From contig NC_133661.1 in assembly GCF_037893015.1 (NCBI RefSeq), forward strand, positions 220,242,545-220,306,544: 64,000 nt of DNA. Direction: 5' to 3'. This stretch comes from Macrotis lagotis (lineage: Eukaryota > Chordata > Mammalia > Peramelemorphia > Peramelidae). Each line of letters begins with the position of its first letter. Within the stretch, counting starts at the first letter, position 1. A program made the translations under genes and the position numbers. Shown piece by piece: positions 55,260-64,000 of this stretch. A model generated the notes under the pieces. It searched no databases. It was not told the DNA's origin and saw only the letters and a program-made list of their open reading frames with translations.

Positions 55260-55545
55260 AGAAGTAATTATACTGTTGTTGATGATAAAAGCTAGCATTT
55301 ATTTGGTACCTACTACACGTAAGGCATGTGCTAAGTACTTTACACATATATCATTCAAGTCTCACTATAACCTCACAAGATAGGTGCTGTTATTATCATC
55401 ATCATTTTGTAATTGAGAAAACTCAGACAGATTAAATAACTTGTCCAAGGTCACACAGCTAGTGAGTGTCTAAGGTTGGATTTGAACCTCAGGTTTTCTA
55501 GACTCTAGGTCTAGCTCTCTAAATTACTGCATCACATAGTTCTTC
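55260..55545 (-). mobile_element. THER/MIR-type SINE, antisense
   Basis: 'gctagcatttatttggtacc', 'ataggtgctgttattatc', 'cttgtccaaggtcacacagc', 'gatttgaacctcaggtttt' in antisense order. Confidence 0.8.
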
Positions 55546-55927
55546 ATAAGGGCAATAAGGAACACTTTTTAGCATGAATTTTTATAGAAATATCTTTTTA
55601 AAATCAGTAAATTTGACTTCCTGAAACATTCAGGTGCTTCATTTTATAATAATTCAAGTTGCATGTATTATAGTGAATATTCTGAGCTTCCACTGGAGGA
55701 TGAGGAGATAAACCTTCCTTAGGGTGCACAGATAAGTTGACCCTGATCCACTGAAAGGTTAACTATGTTTCCCTTGTAGGGAAAAAAGACAACACAACAT
55801 TGGTCTAAATTTATGCCAAACCCCTAAAATGAGAACTCTTTGAAAGATAAATAGATAAACAAGTGAACATACAGACAGAGAATACATAGAGTATGTATGT
55901 TCATATATACATACTATATGACATATA
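55546..55927. other. Unassigned stretch
   Basis: Nothing recognised. Confidence 0.35.
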
Positions 55928-56145
55928 ATGTCATTTTGATTCTCTTTGAGAACAAAGGACAACAGCCAATCAACCAACTAATCATCCAATCAACCATTCA
56001 TCCTCTTCATTGCCACCATCTATAGTAACAATTATTCTAGGTATTGCTTTAGATAAGATTCAAGTTTTTCAAAGTGCTCTAGATTTTTCACCTTATTTGA
56101 CTCTCACAATCCTAGTAGAAAGGTGCTGTTATTTCTCCATTTTAC
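55928..56145. repeat. Local duplication, copy A (RTE tail + spacer + MIR)
   Basis: RTE-like tail 'ctttgagaacaaaggacaac', a spacer 'catcctcttcattgccacc', then an antisense MIR ('tttttcaaagtgctctag'). The same three parts in the same order recur at 56,985-57,204. Confidence 0.8.
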
Positions 56146-56206
56146 TTTATATACATATATTCAGACCTAAAATGGCAAATGGTTTTTTATCTTACCCTAT
56201 TTCCAA

Positions 56207-56400
56207 AGGTTCTTAATCTGAAATCTATGGATAGACTTCAGAAAGATAATGAACTTGCATAATTATTTTATTGTATAATTGTATAATTATTGTATAATTG
56301 TATAATTTAATATGATTAGTTTCCTATGTAATTCTATGTATTTTACTTTATGCATTTAAAATTTTCTAAAGAGTTCATGGACTTCACCTATTTGTTTTCA
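56207..56400 (+). mobile_element. DNA-transposon-like family member
   Basis: 'ggttcttaatctgaaatcta', 'gattagtttcctatgtaatt', 'tattttactttatgcattta' and 'gagttcatggacttcacc'. An inner tandem repeat of 'attgtataattgtataatt' lies at about 56,272-56,310. Confidence 0.5.
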
Positions 56401-56433
56401 TATATATATATGTACAATACGTGTTAATATCTA

Positions 56434-56436
<3 letters not shown>

Positions 56437-56464
<28 letters not shown>

Positions 56465-56465
56465 A
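56437..56465 (+). repeat. (TCTA)n microsatellite
   Basis: About seven perfect units. Confidence 0.92.
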
Positions 56466-56854
56466 TATGCTTGTATACTCAAAATTGATTTAATGGTTTC
56501 TCTAATATCTCTAGTGTAGGAAATTTTCTCTCCAAATACAGATTAGCAACTGTGCAAATCATCCTTTATGAGAGTTACATAGGGATATTGAGAGGTAACT
56601 GGTTGACTATGGATCATATAACTAGTTATTGTGTGGGTCCAGGGGCAGGCCTTGAACTCTACTGCCTTTCAAGCTTAAAAAAATTATGAATATAATTAAA
56701 ATATATCTCTTGTGGAAGGGTTTATTTTTCTTTACACATTCATTTCCTTCCAAATAAAGAAGTTTTATGCCATTTAATAATCTTTACACTGTCTTGTTTT
56801 AATTCCTTTTGTAGCTATTTTCTTCTAAAACTTCTTCTAATATCTCCATGATGC
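56466..56854. other. Unassigned stretch
   Basis: A scrap of antisense MIR may lie near 56,580-56,670. Otherwise nothing is seen. Confidence 0.35.
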
Positions 56855-57030
56855 ACAAATTTAAAGAATCCACCCCAAATCTTTACATGAACTTTTTGTA
56901 CCTGACTTGTGGTAGAGCATTCTGAGCTCATGTTGGTTTGATCAGCCACAGTTGGACACATTGTAACTTGACTCTAATATAGTGATGTCATTTTAGTCCT
57001 CTTTGAGAACAAAGGACAACAACAAACCAA
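56855..57030 (+). mobile_element. RTE-type LINE 3' end
   Basis: 'gccacagttggacacattgt', 'ttgactctaatatagtgatg', 'tcctctttgagaacaaagg' and an (AAC)-type tail are the marsupial RTE 3' end as I remember it. Confidence 0.7.
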
Positions 57031-57204
57031 GCTATCATCCAACCAACAATGCATCCTCTTCATTGCCATCCATTTATAGTAACAGTCATTTTAGGTGATG
57101 CTTTAGATAACAGTTTTAAGTTTTTCAAAGTGCTCTACATATATCACCTTATTTGACCTCACAACTATTCTGGGAGGATGGTGCTGTTGTTACTCCCATT
57201 TTAC
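56985..57204. repeat. Local duplication, copy B
   Basis: It matches copy A (55,928-56,145) over the RTE tail, the spacer 'catcctcttcattgcca' and the MIR start, about 1,058 bases away. Only copy B has the longer RTE sequence upstream. Confidence 0.8.
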
Positions 57205-57330
57205 AGGTGAGAAATCTAAGCTTCAGGAAAATTAAATGATTGTCCTTAGCAATTGAGGACTTGAACTAGGGTTATAGCCTAGGTTCTGTTTCTAACGTAA
57301 GTCCTAACTTCCTTCAAAGCACAGTTCTGA
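57095..57330 (-). mobile_element. MIR-type SINE, antisense
   Basis: 'caaagtgctctacatatatc', 'ccattttacaggtgagaaa', 'ctaacttccttcaaagc': antisense MIR. Confidence 0.7.
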
Positions 57331-57394
57331 TCCATCTTCGGTGCCCCATGTATTAGCAGATTCTCTGCCTCTGGAATTTAACTTGTGTTCATGT

Positions 57395-57494
57395 TTTCTC
57401 TTCTCTCATTCCCCTGTCTCTCAGTAAATTCTTTGAGGGAGGAATATTTTTTTTTCCTTTGAATTTCTGCACCTGTTTTTATCCATTCTTTATA
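57395..57494 (+). mobile_element. L2 LINE 3' end, left piece
   Basis: 'ctctcagtaaattctttgag' and 'gaatttctgcacctg' are L2-like; it continues at 58,305 after the Tigger. Confidence 0.55.
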
Positions 57495-58304
57495 GAGGCA
57501 TACCTTGGAGATATTGTGGGTTTAGTTCCAGACCACCACACCACAAATATACATATATATATATTATATACATATATAATATATATGTAATAAATCAAAT
57601 CACATTTCTCAAAGCATATAAAAGTTATGTTTACATTGTACTGTATACAGTAGTATTGTGTCTAAAACAATTCTTATATACCTTAATTAAAAAGTACTTT
57701 GTTGCTAAAAATGCTACCTTAAGTGAGTTGCAATTTTTTTTTTGCTGTTGATGGCTGCTCAATGATCAGGATGGCGTTGACTGAAGGTGGAGTGACTATA
57801 GCAATTTCTTAAAATAAGAAAACAATGACATTTTCTACATCAATGAACTTTTCCTTTCACTTGAATACTTAGAGGCCATTATAGGCTTATTAACTAACTT
57901 AAAATTTAATACTGTTATGTTTTAGGAAATAGAGAAGCCTGAGGAGAGCAAGAGAAATAAGGAAGCAGAGATTGTTGGAGCAGTCAAAACACACAACATT
58001 TACCAATTCAGTTTGCTGTCTCATAAGGGCGCAGTTTGTGGTGCCCTAAAATAATTACAAAAGTAACATCAAAGATCATTGACCATAACAGATAATAATA
58101 ATAATAATAATAGTAATAATAGGAAAGTTTGTAATATTGTAAGAGTTACCAAAAATGTGACCCAGAGACATGATGAACATAAGCTGTTGGAAAATTAGTA
58201 CCAAATAGACGTGCTCAATGCAAGGTTACCAGAAACCTTCAGTTTGTAAAAATGTACTATCTGAGGCACAATAAAGCAAGGTGCAGTAACACAAATTATG
58301 CCTG
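57495..58304. mobile_element. Tigger (pogo-type) DNA transposon, internally deleted
   Basis: The left end 'gaggcataccttggagatat' and right end 'acaaattatgcctg' are inverted relative to each other and flanked by TA (57,493-57,494 and 58,305-58,306). Inner landmarks match Tigger1-like ends: 'tggctgctcaatgatcagg' (57,750), 'cttgaatacttagaggccat' (57,861) and 'gggcgcagtttgtggtgccc' (58,027). At about 810 bases it lacks nearly all of the transposase gene, so it would have depended on a full-length relative. Confidence 0.92.
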
Positions 58305-58345
58305 TAGTAGGTGATCAATAACTGTTTGAGTTAAATTGAATAGAT
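58305..58345 (+). mobile_element. L2 LINE 3' end, right piece
   Basis: 'tagtaggtgatcaataactg' is the last part of L2; the Tigger sits in its 'cata/gtaggtg' site. Confidence 0.65.
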
Positions 58346-58739
58346 TAGTCAGTATGTGGAGATGGAAGTCCTCTTTTTCCCAAGCCATGTGATCACCTAC
58401 AACTCGTATATCTTCTTAATCTCATTTCCTACTTTTTAAATAGAGATATCTCACAGGGTTGCTTTGAGGAAAGTACTTTATAAATCATTATGTAAACTTT
58501 AAAATAGCTATTACTTTTCCACTCAACCACAACTATGACCTTATTGCTTCCTGGCAACTCTTTTATACATCTCTTTTTGATGCACCTATTCCAAATCTTC
58601 ACTCTTCACAAACCTCCAACTCCAGCCTAATTCCCTGTATTTCAAACAGGTGATCTTGATTTAAAAGTGTCAACTGACAAATAGATTGAATCCTGTGAAG
58701 TCCTTCAATTCTCCTCCCCATATCTTCTTCTTCTTTTAG
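58346..58739. other. Mostly unassigned, with possible L2 scrap
   Basis: 'ttattgcttcctggcaactc' and 'ctccaactccagcctaattc' (58,540-58,640) may be decayed L2. Confidence 0.35.
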
Positions 58740-58935
58740 GATTATAGACTAGAAGCTGAAGGGACTTTAGAGGTCATCTCATCTATACTCTTCTCATTTC
58801 ACAGATGAACAAACAAGCTCAGAAAGATTAAATGATTTATCCTAGGTCAGATAGGTCATAATATGTTGCAGAGCTTAAGTCCTTTGTCTTCAAATCTTGC
58901 ACAGTTCTGCTTTGCCACCTAGCAACTCCTCTATA
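58740..58935 (-). mobile_element. Old SINE relic
   Basis: 'gctgaagggactttagaggt', 'catttcacagatgaacaaac', 'tttgccacctagcaactcc'. Same class as the scraps at 15,580 and 17,462. Confidence 0.6.
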
Positions 58936-58964
58936 CCCTAGGCTGTTTTGGTAATCAAGGCTTT

Positions 58965-59175
58965 GTAGTTGGTGAAATAGATGGATTGCCAGGCTTAAAA
59001 TCAGGAAGACTCAATTTCCTGAGTTCAAATCTTACTACAGGCACTTACTGACTGACCCTAGGCAGGTCACTTAATCTTGTTTGCCTTAGTTCAAACCATT
59101 CAAATACCTCTTCCAAGGAAACCCCAAATGGGATCAAGAAGAGTCAGACAAGACTGAAATGATCAAACAACACCC
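58965..59175 (+). mobile_element. MAR1-like SINE
   Basis: 'cctgagttcaaatcttacta', 'ctaggcaggtcacttaatc', 'caaggaaaccccaaatggg', 'gtcagacaagactgaaatg' in order. Confidence 0.82.
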
Positions 59176-59759
59176 AGGCTGGGGATATCAGAAGTGGGAA
59201 GTCAGTGAGATTTTCCTGTTTGAGGCTTTGCTCCTGATAAAATGTCTGGCTTTCATCTGAATCAAGAAGTTCTGTTGTCTGGAACAGAACCTTGGCATGC
59301 CCACACTAACAATGAATGACAAGCTAGTAGCATAAGTTGGTGATCAAGTCTGAAGAATTCTGTTTACTGGATCTCCTTCTCCTGCACTGGCCTGGGGATC
59401 ATCTCATTTCAGGCCTGCACTTTTCAGGGGTGGATGACTCCTGATTACATTCTGCCTACCAGGGATCTGGTTGTCTCTGTTCTTGGATTTATCCAGCTGT
59501 TCTTGCCTTTGTTATGACAGGGATGTAGATGTGCTCTTTTCCCTTGTCCCTCAACTCACAGGATATCACAGTTTAAGAGCTTTCTGTTATGTGAGGGCCA
59601 CATTAAAGGCATATGTGACAGTTTGCTTCTTCTATAAAAATATCTTAATGTTCTCAAAAGTTGCTGCAATACACTGATAGACCTATTAGGTAGTTGTTTG
59701 GTAGTGCACTGGTACACTTGTTAACTAGTTGGTGTATTGACTTTTCACTTCATACAAAG
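59176..59759. other. Unassigned stretch
   Basis: Nothing recognised. Confidence 0.35.
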
Positions 59760-59995
59760 TGGATAGTCAAGTCCTTTCTTGTTCTGACTTCAAACCTGCC
59801 TCTTTTAACTTCATCACATCCAGTCCTATCCAGATCAGACAGTTGTTGAAATCCTTTTCTTCCTTCAGGGCCCAGTTTAGTTGCTACCTCTTTGACGATA
59901 GCTTCACTCAGCCCCTATGTAAGATCTATCCCTTTTTGAATTCTCTAATGCCACTTTATCTGGAATGCACAGTTCTTTCCCTTTAGTTCTTGAAG
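59760..59995 (+). mobile_element. L2 LINE region
   Basis: 'ttccttcagggcccagttta', 'ttgctacctctttgacg' and 'cttcactcagcccctatg' match the L2 region before its 3' end. The 75-codon frame here is a by-product. Confidence 0.65.
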
Positions 59996-60059
59996 GGAAT
60001 TCAAGAATTTAATACAATCTCCTAACTTAGTGGGTAAAGAGCTGAACTACCCAGGTAGT

Positions 60060-60150
60060 AAGAGAGATAATGCAAGTAGTAAGTAGCAGATATGGAAGCC
60101 AGGTTATCTGATTCCAAGTCTTTTGCTTTGCCATAGATGATATTATGTTG
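60060..60150 (-). mobile_element. MIR-type scrap, antisense
   Basis: 'gtagcagatatggaagccag' and 'gattccaagtcttttgc'. Confidence 0.4.
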
Positions 60151-60239
60151 ATATTGTGCTTCATGGGTGATAGAGTATGTTGATTGTATCAAGTCCTGGG
60201 CTTCTTCACTTAATTGCATGATGATCCAAGAGTGCCCTT

Positions 60240-60640
60240 AATAGTCATCTAGTCTTAACCTACACTCAAAAGGGTCTACTTTTAGTGATTAAAGATATGG
60301 TAGAGATCAATCTCTACTATAACTCTACTGTAACTCTACTATAACATACTGGCCAAGCAATCATTCAGTCTCTGTTTGAAGACCTCCATTGAAGAGAAAC
60401 GCACTGCTTCCCTAGGCTGCCCATTCTATTTTGTGAACATCTCTTATCATGAGAAAGTTTGCCTCTCTCCAACTTCCACCTAATGCTCCTGCTAATCTGT
60501 CTGTATGTTGTATTAACCAAGAGAATAAGTCTCTGGAGGGGAGAGAGTTATTTTCAATTTTGACTTGGTATCTTTAGCACCAAGCACAGTACCTTGCAGC
60601 TTAGCCTTGGTGCTTCATAAGTATTTGTTGAGTTGAATTT
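60240..60640 (-). mobile_element. CR1/L3-type LINE 3' region, with L2-like tail
   Basis: 'cagtctctgtttgaagacct', 'cttccctaggctgcccattc', 'ttgcctctctccaacttcca' are the region downstream of the ORF in CR1/L3-type LINEs, antisense. 60,545-60,640 ('accaagcacagtaccttgc') is a separate L2-like end on the plus strand. Confidence 0.6.
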
Positions 60641-62160
60641 AGGACTAGCCTAGCTAAATGGAGTCATCAACATCAGTAATGATTTCCTCCCGTCACTCAA
60701 CAACTCTAGAAATGTTGAGATCTACATTGTTGTAGGCAATATCTAAAATGAGGAAATCACAGTGCTCCAATTATCCAAGTGTATCTATCATATCTCCCTT
60801 GTGACAGATTATATATTATTATCCTCACTCACTTGCGTGGCTAGCTGACCATGATAAAGATGAATCTAATGATATAACTACATATTTTATTTCAATGAAT
60901 TTGCCTAACATGCTCTTTTACAGTTGGCACTCAGAATAGTTTTGGGGTTGGTATCATGTTTTTTCTTGAGTTAGTTTAAAAAAAAGAAATAACAATGTAA
61001 CAAGCAAATAGACGGGTCTTTTAGGAAATTTGGTTGGTTAGTTCTCTTGTTCCTGAACTGTTATGCCAAGCTGAACAAGCCATCCATTTTATCTTGTATC
61101 CAGTTGTGCACAGAAACTTTGATATAAATCATGCTGAACACTAAAGCAACCCCCCTTTCAGTAGCTGATTCAAAAAAAAAATTCAAGTGCTCATTTTACT
61201 GTTTCAAAAGATAAAATTGCAAGGCTCATGTTACCTCTTTTCCTGATAGTAATCAGCACTTGGTAGAGGAAAACCTGCCTGTCAACCTCCTCTGAGCTAC
61301 AGGTAATTATTATAACTTAGTTGATTTAGTGGGCACTCACTTTATACAAGTGGATAAACTCTGCCATTTTCAAATTCTTTCCTGGAACTTGCTGCTTGTG
61401 ACTTGGGTGTTTCCCCTCTTTTCTGCTGACATTATCTTTTCCTGCAGTGATAAAAGCACCTTTTTAAAAAAAAATCAATGCTGTTCTCTTTGTTCAGGAC
61501 ATAAGCTCTTTATTTGTGAATTTATTACTTTTGCTCCCCTGGATAAGTTTAATGTCAGTCAGTCATCCTGATGCTACTTTATTTCATGAAGGTCATTGTG
61601 ATTGCTTCCAATATTGGGTTGCTGAGGTTCACATTCCATTCCTGAGATATCAATTCCACCTTATGGGAGAGTGATGTTTTTAAGTTTTCCTGGCACCCCC
61701 CCCCCCCCCACCAAGTCTGATAACAGCTTGCTCTAATTATCACTTTTGACTCACAAGGACTGAATTCTCAATATGGGAAATGACACTGCCATCGAATTAA
61801 ACCCAATCCGACAATGCAGATTAAATTAATGCCATTGTCTTGTAACATGAGTTTCTTGGAGATGGGCTATTGAGTCCTGTGTGTGTGTGTGTGTGTGTTT
61901 ATTGTTCTTGTTCTTTGGGACAATATTGTCTGAGCCCACAGTAATACAGATGCAGCTTCAAGAAGGGAGAAAATAACTATAAACATGATCATGGAAAGAG
62001 ACTGATGTTGAAGAAGTCACTCCCTCATTCCCTGATATTTTATTCTGCCCCCTAGGTAGTATTTCCTTTCTGATGGCTACTGCTACCCTTGACCTCCATT
62101 GACCCCACCTTGGACTGAAAAACCCAGCTTTCCTTTCAGGACTCCTAGATTTCTTTGAAA
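60641..62160. other. Repeat-poor stretch; candidate conserved non-coding DNA
   Basis: No repeat family is recognised at about 60,940-61,860, although the rest of the window is dense in repeats. It has AT-rich motifs such as 'attaaattaatgcc' (61,821) and 'ctctaattatcac'. A C run lies at about 61,697-61,709 and a GT run at 61,878-61,898. A possible small exon is noted under findings. No gene can be supported. Confidence 0.35.
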
Positions 62161-62170
62161 TCCAAAGAAC

Positions 62171-62312
62171 CTGGGGCTTTTGGCACAATGGATAAAGTAC
62201 CGACCTTGGAGACAGAAGGACTTGAGTTCAATTCTGGCATTAGATACTTGACATTTACTTACTATGTGACCCAGGGCAAGTCACTTAACCCCAATTGCCT
62301 CATCAAAAAAAA
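62171..62312 (+). mobile_element. tRNA-derived SINE
   Basis: 'ggcacaatggataaagtacc', 'gagttcaattctggcattag', 'gggcaagtcacttaacccc' and an A tail. Flanks 'tccaaagaacc' and 'tcaaagaatcc' resemble a decayed target duplication. Confidence 0.82.
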
Positions 62313-62559
62313 AATTCAAAGAATCCACTGAATTTTTTGACTTGACTCCTAAAGAACATTCTATTTGTTTATCTCTTTTCCTCCCTTGGGATAGCCTTTC
62401 TTTTGGGGTAGCATCTGGTTCTATCAATTTCATGGTTAGGGACAAGACCATGTTTATAATGGGTGAGTTTTTGCCTTATATTGTGTGGAATCAAGCCTCT
62501 GCCTTACTAGCTGACTTTTGTACCACCTGATCCAAACCACATTTTCTTATATATTTTCA

Positions 62560-62665
62560 CCTCTCTCCTTCTCCCCAGCAGAGACTATTTTGCTTGCTTT
62601 TATTTGTATTCTTAGGGCTTAGTACAATGCCTAACACAGAGTTTGGTAAATACTCTATCAAATTT
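62560..62665 (+). mobile_element. L2 LINE 3' end
   Basis: 'tagggcttagtacaatgcct' and 'gagtttggtaaatactc'. Confidence 0.65.
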
Positions 62666-62819
62666 TCACACTGATAATAAGATCACTTTGTTAATCTAGG
62701 CAGTACCAAACAATAACTTTAGGGAATTCAGGTCTAAATTGTCCTGATAATTGCTTATTTCCCTAGTGTAGAACCAAGTGTGACTGTGGGCAAGTGGTTT
62801 AATATTCTTCCAGTTGGTA

Positions 62820-63300
62820 AACATTTATTAATATCCTTAAGCTATGTTTAAGGCATTGTGCTCAATGCTGGAGATAGAAAGGCAAAAATAAGATCTTGCT
62901 TTTATGAACTTACATTTTAATGGAGGGGATATCATGAAAACACCCATGTATCTACAAAACATAAACAGAATAGATAGTAAATTTGGAGGTAAGCACCAGC
63001 AATAAAGAGGACCTGGAAAGGTTCCTTTCAGAGGCTTTTAAGAGCTCCATCTTGAAGGATGCCAAGGGGAAAGACAGCTGAACATGAGGCAAAAGAATTC
63101 TAAGTATGGTAGACTGCCATTGAGAACACAGACTTGGGCAATGAAGGTTTGTGAACTCAAGAAGGCAGGGAATTGTGACTGGTTTAATGTTAGTGGAGGG
63201 TTGTAATGTTTTAAGACTAAAAAAACAGGAAGGGAAAAGATTTTGAAGGACTTTTAATGCCAAAGAGAACATTTTAGCTTTGATTCTGGACATAATAGGG
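62820..63300 (-). mobile_element. L2 LINE 3' region, antisense, longest L2 copy
   Basis: 'aaacatttattaatatcctt', 'gcattgtgctcaatgctgg', 'gaaaggttcctttcagagg', 'atcttgaaggatgccaag' and 'aaggacttttaatgccaaag' lie in the antisense L2 order over 480 bases. The 113-codon minus-strand frame is a remnant or chance. Confidence 0.8.
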
Positions 63301-63841
63301 AACCTAAATTTTTCATTTGTAAATGAGGGAATTAGACTATTGTGTCTAAGGTGTTAATCTATGATACCATGATCTCATAAAAACTGAGACTAAAGGTAAG
63401 AGAGACTTACTTTCTAGCTTGCTTTATATTCTTTTTAAACATTTTAATAAAAGGGTTATAGAATTTTTATAGCTATATTATATCTTTGTTCTGAGGATGA
63501 GAGAGATTATTTAAATGTGTATATTTTATTTGCCTTTCAAAACATGCATGCTTCTACAGCCTCTGCTCTGGAGAAAATCATAATTTTCCTTGGTGTGAAA
63601 GTAGCCAATATGGTAATTGCAATTTTAATCCCCCTGCCATTATATCTTGTCTAAGTTTTGACAAAACTCAAAGTTGTGAATATGAGTTTGCCTAAAATAT
63701 GTAGCTGCAGCTGGTAGATATACTGTCTTACAGAGTTGAAAGAAAAATGTTAAACATTTAAGTGTCTATAAAACCTTGTGTAGTTTCTAGAGCCAGTATA
63801 ATTTCTAATTCATCTGATGTGCCTCAGACCTTTGAATTTAT
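63301..63841. other. Unassigned AT-rich stretch
   Basis: Nothing recognised. Confidence 0.35.
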
Positions 63842-63934
63842 ATGGATTCTTAACCTTCTTAGGTGTCTTGGACTATTTTGGAAGTCTGGTAAAACATATA
63901 GACCCTTTCTCAAAATAATTGTTTCTTTATTTAA
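63842..63934 (-). mobile_element. DNA-transposon-like family member cut by a WSINE
   Basis: 'ggattcttaaccttcttagg', 'ggaagtctggtaaaacatat', 'gaccctttctcaaaataatt'. Confidence 0.55.
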
Positions 63935-64000
63935 AAATTTGTTTTTGTTTTTGTAAGGCAGTGGGGGTTAAGTGACTTGCCCAAGATCACACATCTAGAT
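63935..64000 (-). mobile_element. WSINE-like SINE, cut by window end
   Basis: 'gtaaggcagtgggggttaag', 'gacttgcccaagatcacac'. The rest lies beyond the window. Confidence 0.85.

Overview
The window looks like non-coding DNA from a marsupial nuclear genome. The main evidence is the repeat content: many copies of marsupial tRNA-derived SINEs (WSINE/Mar-type heads reading 'ggcagctaggtggc' or the reverse complement), a SINE with an RTE-like tail, marsupial-type L1 3' ends, old L2, CR1/L3 and MIR/THER-type relics, and a Tigger DNA transposon derivative. Family names come from memory of mammalian repeat families, not from a database search. The abundance of WSINE-like copies hints at an Australian marsupial rather than an opossum, but that is inference. 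I see no complete protein-coding gene; nearly every open reading frame lies inside a repeat or a low-complexity tract.

Layout. Positions 1-10,000 hold L1 and L2 pieces, SINEs (one nested in another), microsatellites and a possible antisense LTR fossil. Positions 11,017-14,246 hold a full-length minus-strand LINE with an L1-like start (YY1-type motif), a GC-rich 5' region, an ORF1 pseudogene, no ORF2, a purine-rich 3' region and a 13-bp target duplication. It is organised like a half-L1 (HAL1). Its 3' region also carries three antisense SINE-like modules, two of them in a tandem duplication of about 187 bp. Positions 14,250-25,300 are decayed SINE/L2/L1 sequence, including an L1 relic with a perfect 23-bp hairpin (17,775-17,828). 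Positions 25,301-25,893 are a nuclear copy of mitochondrial 12S rRNA in reverse orientation (a NUMT). Positions 26,000-43,500 are a gene desert with a CR1/L3 LINE (about 32,205-33,130), L1 ends, SINEs and microsatellites. Positions 43,612-44,060 look like the 3' end of a processed pseudogene of an unidentified gene.

Positions 50,640-51,500 form a CpG island, the only strong sign of a host gene. It looks like a promoter and non-coding first exon on the plus strand ending at a good splice donor (exon end 51,155), so 51,156-64,000 may be first intron. The direction and identity of the gene cannot be settled here. Beyond it lie a local duplication of about 220 bp (55,928-56,145 and 56,985-57,204), an internally deleted Tigger (57,495-58,304) inside an L2 end, and a repeat-poor stretch (about 60,940-61,860) that could be conserved regulatory DNA.

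No operon, CRISPR array or new protein system is visible. The most unusual objects are the SINE-bearing half-L1, the fold-back hairpin, the NUMT and the CpG-island exon.
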